A DNA stretch of 64,000 bases, from contig NZ_CP029254.1 in NCBI RefSeq assembly GCF_003122365.1, positions 2,986,501 to 3,050,500 of the forward strand, given 5' to 3'. The stretch is from Streptomyces spongiicola. Its GTDB lineage: Bacteria; Actinomycetota; Actinomycetes; Streptomycetales; Streptomycetaceae. Position 1 is the first letter of the stretch; every line of letters starts with the position of its first letter. A model generated the notes under the pieces. It was not told the origin of the DNA, did not search any database, and was given only the letters and a program-made list of their open reading frames with translations. Positions 58,463 through 64,000 of this stretch are shown here, one piece after another. Position numbers and translations under genes: made by a program.

Positions 58463-59314
58463 ATGACCGCCCAGTACGTCCTCACGCTCTCCTGCCCGGA
58501 CAGGCAGGGCATCGTGCACGCCGTGTCCAGCTACCTCTTCATCACCGGCTGCAACATCGAGGACAGCCAGCAGTTCGGAGACCGGGACACCGGCCTTTTC
58601 TTCATGCGGGTGCACTTCTCGGCCGAGGAGCCGGTGACCGTGGACAAGCTGCGGGCCAGCTTCACCGCGGTGGGCGACTCGTTCTGCATGGACTGGCAGA
58701 TCCACCGCGCCGACGAGCGCATGCGCATCGTGCTGATGGTCAGCAAGTTCGGCCACTGCCTGAACGACCTGCTGTTCCGGTCGCGGATCGGGGCACTGCC
58801 GGTCGACATCGCGGCCGTGGTCTCCAACCACACCGACTTCGCGGAACTCGCCGCCTCCTACGACATCCCGTTCCGGCACATCCCCGTCACCAAGGACAGC
58901 AGACCGCAGGCAGAGGCGGAACTGCTGGAGCTGGTGCACGAGGAGAACGTCGAACTCGTCGTGCTCGCACGCTATATGCAGGTCCTCTCCGACGACCTCT
59001 GCAAGCGGCTGAGCGGCCGGATCATCAACATCCACCACTCCTTCCTGCCGAGCTTCAAGGGCGCGAAGCCGTACCACCAGGCGCACGCGCGCGGTGTGAA
59101 GCTCATCGGTGCCACGGCCCACTACGTGACGGCGGAACTGGACGAGGGCCCGATCATCGAACAGGAAGTGGAGCGGGTCGGCCATGAGGTGACGCCGGAG
59201 CAACTGGTCGCCGTCGGACGCGACGTGGAGTGCCAGGCGCTGGCCCGCGCCGTGAAGTGGCACGCGGAGCACCGGATCCTCCTCAACGGCCACCGCACCG
59301 TCGTGTTCGGGTAG
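58463..59314 (+). CDS. purU: Formyltetrahydrofolate deformylase
   Basis: 283 aa from ATG 58463. ACT domain at residues 5-75 (YVLTLSCPDRQGIVHAVSSYLF). The formyltransferase-fold domain includes RIVLMVSKFGHCLNDLLFR, VVSNHTDFAELAASYDIPFRHIP, LARYMQVLSDDLC, INIHHSFLPSFKGAKPYHQAHARGVKLIGATAHYV and the metal/formate Asp in TAELDEGPIIEQ. It hydrolyses 10-formyl-THF to THF and formate, balancing one-carbon pools; in some Streptomyces it affects formate supply for purines. Single-gene transcription unit. Full length and intact. Confidence 0.95.
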   Translation: MTAQYVLTLSCPDRQGIVHAVSSYLFITGCNIEDSQQFGDRDTGLFFMRVHFSAEEPVTVDKLRASFTAVGDSFCMDWQIHRADERMRIVLMVSKFGHCLNDLLFRSRIGALPVDIAAVVSNHTDFAELAASYDIPFRHIPVTKDSRPQAEAELLELVHEENVELVVLARYMQVLSDDLCKRLSGRIINIHHSFLPSFKGAKPYHQAHARGVKLIGATAHYVTAELDEGPIIEQEVERVGHEVTPEQLVAVGRDVECQALARAVKWHAEHRILLNGHRTVVFG

Positions 59315-59710
59315 GCCCCCTCCTGCCACCGCGGACTCCGCACCGTACGTGCGCCCTCGTGGTGGGCGAGGCGGTTGGTCGGCCCGGCGGTCCAGGTACG
59401 CCCCGCGCCGCACGCGCCCCGCGCCGCACACACCGCGCCCGCACACCCCTTGAACCCCAGCCCGCGCCCCGAAGACGGGGGGCCGCCCGCGTGCCCGGAG
59501 CGCCGTGGGCACGCGCAACCGGAACATCGCGGGCCGGACGCGGCACGGGGGTCGCGGCACCGGATGCGGGCGGCACCAGCGTCAAAGCCCAGGCGCCACG
59601 GCACCGGCATCACAGCCCAGGCGTCACGGCACCGGCTCACAGCAGCGGCATCACATCACCGGCGTGGCGCGCCCCGGGAGAGCGTCTGCCCCCGGTAGCG
59701 GCGGCACGGC
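59315..59710. repeat. 395-bp gap of short tandem words
   Basis: GCGCCGCACGCGCC units near 59405-59440 and GGCATCACAGCCCAGGCGTCACGGCACC units at 59585-59660. No gene or signal can be singled out between convergent purU and the next gene. Confidence 0.6.
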
Positions 59711-61345
59711 TCAGAGCTGCTCCGCGCTGCGCTCCGTCAGGTCGTGCTTCGCCGCGATCCGGTTCCACAGCGCCGCCGCCTCGCGCTTCGCCTTCGTCGC
59801 CAAGCCGCTCTGGGCGTTGCCCTGGGCCGTCTGGCCCGTGCTGCGCGCCTTGCCGTCCTTGCAGCCCTTCTTCTCCTTGGCCTGGCCCGCCCAGGCCGCG
59901 TAGTGGTCGTCCGCCGAGGCGGACGCCTCCCACGCCTTCGTCAGGGACGCGGTGAGGGCCTGGTTGTCCGGGAGTTCGTCGACGGAGAGGCCCTGGAGAC
60001 GCGTCACGAGCCCGCGGCGCTGCTCCGCCGCGCCCCGGAGGTCGGCCGCCGCCTGGTCCAGGTTCTCGCAGGTCTTGATCGACTCAACGGATCGGATCAC
60101 CGCGGCACGGCTGTCGTTGCTGTCCGCGAGCAGCTTGTCGAGTTCCACGGCCTGCGTCCGCACCGGGTCCTCCGCGACCTCCCCGGCGGCCCCGGTCGCG
60201 GGCGAAGTCGCGGCGGCGACGGTGGTGTTGGTGCCCTGGCCGGCGTCGCTGTCACCGCCGCCGAACATCAGCGCGCCGGCACCGAGCCCGAGCACGGCGC
60301 AGCCCACCACGACCGCGGCGATCAGCGGCAGCCGTGAGGAGTTCCGCGAGAACTTCTGCGAGAGGTTCCGAGAGGAGGTGCGCGAACCGGGGCGTGGCTC
60401 GGCGGAGCGGCGGGCCGCGCGGCGGCCATGGGAGGGGTGGGGGGCATGGGAGGGGTGGGGCGGCTGGGCCCCGGCCCCGTACGCCGGCTCCCGCACGGGC
60501 GGCAGGTGCTGCGTCGCCTCCACCCCGCCGACCGTGCCCGCGTCGCTGCGGAAGAGGTTGTCGAACTCCGCGGGAGGCTGCCGGTCTCCCGGTGCTCCCG
60601 GCCGGATCCCGTACGGTGCGCCGGGTGGCGGCGCCGGAATCCGCTGCCGCGAGGCGTTCGGGTCCGCCACGGGAGGCAGGTACTGCGTCGCTTCCCCGTC
60701 CGCCGCCGGGGCACCCGGCGCAGCACCCGCCCGCCCCGCCCCGGGGAACGGCACCGCCCCTGCCGGATTCTCCGGCGGGAGCGCCCCGGGTCCGGGGCCG
60801 GCGGGTGGGCCGTACCGCGTCGCGGCGGTCGCGTCACCGGATACGGGCGGCACCGGCGCGATGAACTGCGTCGCGTCACCGGCGCCCGGGGGCACCGGCG
60901 CGATGAACTGGGTGGCCTCGGCGTCGGACCCCGGCAGCGCAACCGGCGCGATGAACTGCGTCGCGTCACCGGCGCCCGGGGGCACCGGCGCGATGAACTG
61001 GGTGGCCTCGGCGTCGGGCCCCGCGGTGGCCTGCCCGCCCGTCTGGCCGTAGCCGTAGCCGTAAGGAGTCCGGGGCTGTCGCGGCGCCTGCGGGGGCTGC
61101 ATCCGGGCGGACACCGGCTGCGCGTACGGAGTGCCGGCACCCGGCGGCTCCTCCTGCGGCAGCGGCTGCGCTCCCTGACCGGGGCCCCAGGACACCTCCC
61201 AGGGGGTGCCGCCGGCCGAGGCGAGCTGCTGTGCGCCGGCTCCGGGGATGAAGGGCTCGCTGCCGTCCGCGGGCAGCACGACGCCTTCGTGCGCGGGCCG
61301 CGAGGCGGGATGCCACGACTCGTCACCCTGTCCGCTGTGCGTCAC
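59711..61345 (-). CDS. Single-pass membrane protein with repeated ATQ(F/Y/H) motifs
   Basis: 544 aa. Residues 1-330 are a Pro/Gly/Gln-rich cytoplasmic region with seven or so motifs of the form EATQFIAPVPP, DATQFIAPV, EATQYLPPV and EATQHLPPV. One transmembrane helix (LPLIAAVVVGCAVLGLGAGALMF) lies near residue 350, then an extracellular helical part (VELDKLLADSNDSRAAVIRSVESIKTC...AWEASASADDHYAAWAG) with two cysteines. The repeated Thr-Gln sites resemble FHA-type phosphothreonine targets and may be kinase substrates (inference). Family function unknown. Repeats look like in-frame expansions. Confidence 0.8.
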   Translation of the reverse strand: MTHSGQGDESWHPASRPAHEGVVLPADGSEPFIPGAGAQQLASAGGTPWEVSWGPGQGAQPLPQEEPPGAGTPYAQPVSARMQPPQAPRQPRTPYGYGYGQTGGQATAGPDAEATQFIAPVPPGAGDATQFIAPVALPGSDAEATQFIAPVPPGAGDATQFIAPVPPVSGDATAATRYGPPAGPGPGALPPENPAGAVPFPGAGRAGAAPGAPAADGEATQYLPPVADPNASRQRIPAPPPGAPYGIRPGAPGDRQPPAEFDNLFRSDAGTVGGVEATQHLPPVREPAYGAGAQPPHPSHAPHPSHGRRAARRSAEPRPGSRTSSRNLSQKFSRNSSRLPLIAAVVVGCAVLGLGAGALMFGGGDSDAGQGTNTTVAAATSPATGAAGEVAEDPVRTQAVELDKLLADSNDSRAAVIRSVESIKTCENLDQAAADLRGAAEQRRGLVTRLQGLSVDELPDNQALTASLTKAWEASASADDHYAAWAGQAKEKKGCKDGKARSTGQTAQGNAQSGLATKAKREAAALWNRIAAKHDLTERSAEQL

Positions 61346-61713
61346 CGGGACTCCTACGTCTAAACCTACGGAATCGTCGGTTCACGCTACCGGGTGACTC
61401 AGGGCGTCCGCACACACCTGTGGCAGCCGTAACAAGAACGCCGTTGGAGACGCTGTTATCGGCTCAAGAGCCTTCCGTGGATGCCCGGATGGCCCCTCCG
61501 GTGCCGTTTCCGGAACACCGGCCCGGGGCCACCGGACCGGCGTCACCGGAAGTGCGTCACCGGGACGGAACGGGATCACCGGAACGGCGCCACCGGGACG
61601 GGATCACCGGAACGGGGCCACCGGGACGGAACGGCGTCACCGGGATTGCGGCACCGAGACGGTCCGTGGACGGTCCCGGGACGGTCCCGGGAGGCGGGAC
61701 CGCCCGGACGGTC
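61346..61713. repeat. CACCGGAACGG/CACCGGGACGG minisatellite
   Basis: A unit of about 15-16 bp repeats seven or eight times at 61545-61650 between the membrane-protein promoter and the regulator's 3' end. The left half (61346-61440) should hold the membrane protein promoter; no motif is certain. Confidence 0.75.
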
Positions 61714-63096
61714 TCACGCCGCCTGCAACTGGAGTCTCGCCCCGAACTCCCGGACCGACGGCTCCGACCCGTACGGCTCCAGCCGCTGATGCAGGTCGTC
61801 CAGATAGCCCGTGCCCCGGCTGGAACGCAGGGTGCCGAGGAGTTCGATCGCCCGCGTGCCCGTACGGCAGGCCTCCTCGACCTCGCGCTGCTGGAGCCGG
61901 GCCGTGGCGAGCAGGACCAGGCCGATCCCGCGGCGCCGCGCGCGGGACTCGGGATGGCCGTCCAGGGATTCCGACGCCTGGCGGGCAGCCTGGTCGGCCT
62001 GACCGAGGTCGCGGTGGCAGTGGGCCAGTTCGTCGGCGAGGTAGGCCTGGTCGAAGTGGGCGATCCAGTGCGGGTCGTCCCCCGAGTCCGGGTTCGCCCG
62101 GTCCAGGGCGGCGACGGCCCGGCCGGCCGACTCCTGGCAGGTGCGGACGTCTCCGAGCAGGGCGTGCCCCCGGGCCTCCGCCGCGTGGAACATCGCCTCC
62201 GCACGGGGTGTGACCCGGCCTCGGGCGCCCTCCTGCGCCGCCCGCGCGAGCTGCGCGATCTCCCTCGGGTTCCCGAGTTCCGCGGCGAGATGGCTCATCG
62301 ACGCGGCCAGCACATAGCCGCCGTAAGCCCGGTCGCCCGCGGCCTGGGCCAACCGCAGGGCCTGGATGTAGTAGCGCTGGGCGAGGCCCGGCTGGCCCGT
62401 GTCGACGGCCATGTACCCCGCCAGCTCGGTGAGCCGCGCCGCCGCGGCGAACAGCTGCCGCCCCACCGGCTCCCGGTACGAGCCGGAGAGCAGCCCGGAC
62501 ACCACGCTGTTGAGGTAGTGGACGACGACCGGCCGCACGTGCCCGGCGCCGAAGCGGTGGTCGAGCCCGGTGAGCGCCCGGGTCATCGCCCGCACCGCCT
62601 CGACGTCCGGAAGCCCCACCCGGGCCCCGGCCTGCCGGGCCACCTGGGCGTCCGCTCCGGTGATCAGCCAGTCCCTGCTGGGTTCGACGAGTGCCGAGGC
62701 GGCCACCGTCGAGCCGGTCAGGAGGTCCCGCCGGCCGACGTCGCTGCGCCACAGCTCGCAGACCTGCTCGATCGCCCCGAGCACGGTGGGGGCGAACTGC
62801 AGCCCCACGCCGGACGCCAGGTTCTTGCCGTTGGCCATCCCGATCTCGTCGATCGTGACCGTGCGGCCCAGCTTGCGGCCCAGCGCCTCGGCGATGACGC
62901 CGGGCGCCCGGCCGCGCGGCTGCTGCCCGCGCAGCCAGCGCGCCACCGACGTCTTGTCGTAGCGCAGGTCGAGGCCGCGTTCCGCCCCGACCATGTTGAC
63001 CCTGCGTGCCAGACCGGCATTGGAGCATCCGGCTTCCTGGATCAGCGCCTGCAGCCGTTCGTTCGGCTGGCGGGCGACGAGTGGCCTCGCTGCCAT
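61714..63096 (-). CDS. TPR-containing regulatory protein
   Basis: 460 aa from ATG 63096. The N-terminal DNA-binding-like segment is ERLQALIQEAGCSNAGLARRVNMVGAERGLDLRYDKTSVARWLRGQQPRGRAPGVIAEALGRKLGRTV. A long helical part with TPR-like pairs follows (LAGYMAVDTGQPGLAQRYYIQALRLAQAAGDRAYGGY, RAEAMFHAAEARGHALLGDVRTCQESAGRAVAALDRA, WIAHFDQAYLADELAHCHRDLGQADQAARQASESL). It is of the broad Streptomyces group that includes developmental/antibiotic regulators of NsdA type. I do not assign a symbol. Divergent from the prim-pol gene. Confidence 0.85.
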   Translation of the reverse strand: MAARPLVARQPNERLQALIQEAGCSNAGLARRVNMVGAERGLDLRYDKTSVARWLRGQQPRGRAPGVIAEALGRKLGRTVTIDEIGMANGKNLASGVGLQFAPTVLGAIEQVCELWRSDVGRRDLLTGSTVAASALVEPSRDWLITGADAQVARQAGARVGLPDVEAVRAMTRALTGLDHRFGAGHVRPVVVHYLNSVVSGLLSGSYREPVGRQLFAAAARLTELAGYMAVDTGQPGLAQRYYIQALRLAQAAGDRAYGGYVLAASMSHLAAELGNPREIAQLARAAQEGARGRVTPRAEAMFHAAEARGHALLGDVRTCQESAGRAVAALDRANPDSGDDPHWIAHFDQAYLADELAHCHRDLGQADQAARQASESLDGHPESRARRRGIGLVLLATARLQQREVEEACRTGTRAIELLGTLRSSRGTGYLDDLHQRLEPYGSEPSVREFGARLQLQAA

Positions 63097-63184
63097 CACT
63101 AACCCCCTGTGCCGGACCGCGCCGGTCGTGATCTCCGCGGTGGTCTGCCACCGATCACTTCCCGGCATCGTCCGGAGAATGCCA

Positions 63185-63305
63185 ATGAGCTCGGATGATT
63201 TCGAATGAGTCTGGATGAGTTCGGATGAGTCTGGACGAGTTGAGCTGATTCCACGATGAGTTCGGATGGGTCTGGACGAGTTCGGATGGGTTCAGCCGAG
63301 TTCCG
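63185..63305. repeat. GAGTTCGGATG(A/G)GTCTGGA repeats in regulator-primase gap
   Basis: About six 17-18-bp units (GATGAGTCTG, GAGTTCGGAT words) in the 370-bp divergent region between 63096 and 63466. The remaining sequence (63310-63465) carries Pro-codon-like GC repeats and GGGGGGAG before the prim-pol start. Confidence 0.8.
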
Positions 63306-63465
63306 ACGATTGCGGGTGAATGCCGCTCACCCGCAACTGGCTACCCGCCCGCCGGGCCCGGCCCGCATGCGCGCCCCCGCCCGTGCACCCGTGCGCCCCA
63401 CATGGGGGTTCGATGCTCCGCCGCCCGGTGCCGCGCGCCCGTAACCCGGCCTGGTGGGGGGAGTT

Positions 63466-64000
63466 GTGTTTATCGTGGAAGACACCATCGAAGGGTCGAT
63501 CGGCCTCACCGAAGCGGCACAGATCCCCGCACAGCGCGGCACACAACTACTGGACAGCGCGGTCCGGTACGTGGAGGAGCGCCACTGGGAGGTGTTCCCC
63601 GGTACCTGGCTGGAGGCCGTCGAGGGCGGCGAACGGTGTTCCTGCGGCGCCTCCGAGTGCGATGCGCCGGGGGCGCACGCCGTCCGGCCGGACTGGTCGA
63701 GCCAGGCGACCGGCAGCTCCACGGCCGCACGCCGGCTGTGGGGCAGCCGGCCGAAGGCGTCGGTCCTGCTGCCCACCGGAAGGACCTTCGACGCCCTCGA
63801 GGTCCCGGAGTCGGCCGGTTTCCTCGCGCTCGCGCGGATCGAGCGGATGGGCACGGCCCTCGGGCCGGTGATGTGCGGCCCGGATCGGCGCATGTTGTTC
63901 CTCGTCCTGCCGGGCGCGGCCGCGAAGCTCCCGGAACTGGTGCGCGGACTCGGCCGGACGCCCGGCTCGCTGGACCTGGTGGCACGGGGGGACGGGCAGT
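63466..64000 (+). CDS. Bifunctional DNA primase/polymerase (prim-pol) domain protein, 5' part
   Basis: The frame is open to the window end (178 codons visible). GTG 63466 gives VFIVEDTIEG; GTG 63475 is an alternative, both after GGGGGGAG. RGTQLLDSAVRYVEERHWEVFPGTWLEAV, GERCSCGASECDAPGAH, then RPDWSSQATG, SVLLPTGRTFDALEVPESAGFLALARIERMGTALGPVM and MLFLVLPGAAAKLPELVRGLG are features of the small Streptomyces prim-pol-like proteins (about 220 aa). Cys pairs may bind zinc. The catalytic acidic residues of true archaeo-eukaryotic primases are not all evident, so the activity is uncertain. Confidence 0.75.
   Translation, partial: MFIVEDTIEGSIGLTEAAQIPAQRGTQLLDSAVRYVEERHWEVFPGTWLEAVEGGERCSCGASECDAPGAHAVRPDWSSQATGSSTAARRLWGSRPKASVLLPTGRTFDALEVPESAGFLALARIERMGTALGPVMCGPDRRMLFLVLPGAAAKLPELVRGLGRTPGSLDLVARGDGQ

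Overview
The window is high-GC actinobacterial chromosome, almost certainly Streptomyces. GC is about 70% or more, GTG starts and TGA stops are frequent, and several adjacent genes overlap by 1-4 bases. The protein at 2908-5316 matches AfsK of Streptomyces from end to end. Small HATPase regulators, an LCP protein and an ECF sigma/zinc-finger pair also fit.

Layout. 0-1.7 kb: an operon entering from the left (Ltp2-like aldolase C-terminus, DUF35 partner, crotonase). 1.9-7.6 kb: membrane protein, AfsK, a VOC protein and a TetR regulator. 8-12.9 kb: F420-type reductase and acyl-CoA dehydrogenase, divergent from a thiolase-like protein, then two split-barrel flavoproteins. 13.1-19.5 kb: a lower-GC accessory stretch with a secreted aerolysin-like protein, a GcvH homologue lacking its lipoyl lysine, an unrecognised 401-aa protein, and truncated genes with TnpB and ISAs1 remnants. 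20-26.6 kb: DoxX-DUF35 pair, flavin monooxygenase, HATPase, TetR, TatB-like, TatA-like and LCP proteins. 26.7-30.2 kb: Mg-type P-type ATPase and ArsR. 31-36.9 kb: NDP-forming acyl-CoA synthetase, crotonase, LysE exporter, TrpF and flavin reductase. 36.9-40.9 kb: a second mobile-DNA-like stretch. 41-51.8 kb: alcohol dehydrogenase, acyl-CoA dehydrogenases, SDR, cyclase-family protein, amidohydrolase and acyl-CoA ligase. 51.9-64 kb: molbindin, ECF sigma and zinc-finger partner, STAS, EF-hand protein, lipoprotein, PurU, a membrane protein with ATQ motifs, a TPR regulator and the start of a prim-pol protein.

The unifying feature is catabolic. The acyl-CoA ligase, four acyl-CoA dehydrogenases, two crotonases, an SDR, thiolase/aldolase-like proteins with DUF35 partners, and redox accessories could together activate and shorten a branched or cyclic (possibly steroid- or terpenoid-like) acid. 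They are dispersed over 50 kb, but nine copies of a 13-bp palindrome (consensus TGACG-N3-CGTCA, usually inside TCTGA...TCAG) sit in front of them and almost nowhere else that I noticed. This suggests a single regulon, probably TetR-controlled, whose repressor is not obvious in the window.

A second theme is minisatellite expansion. Tandem repeats fill many intergenic gaps and have also grown, in frame, inside at least four enzymes: two acyl-CoA dehydrogenases, a crotonase and the P-type ATPase. All functions are read from sequence by eye; no search was run.
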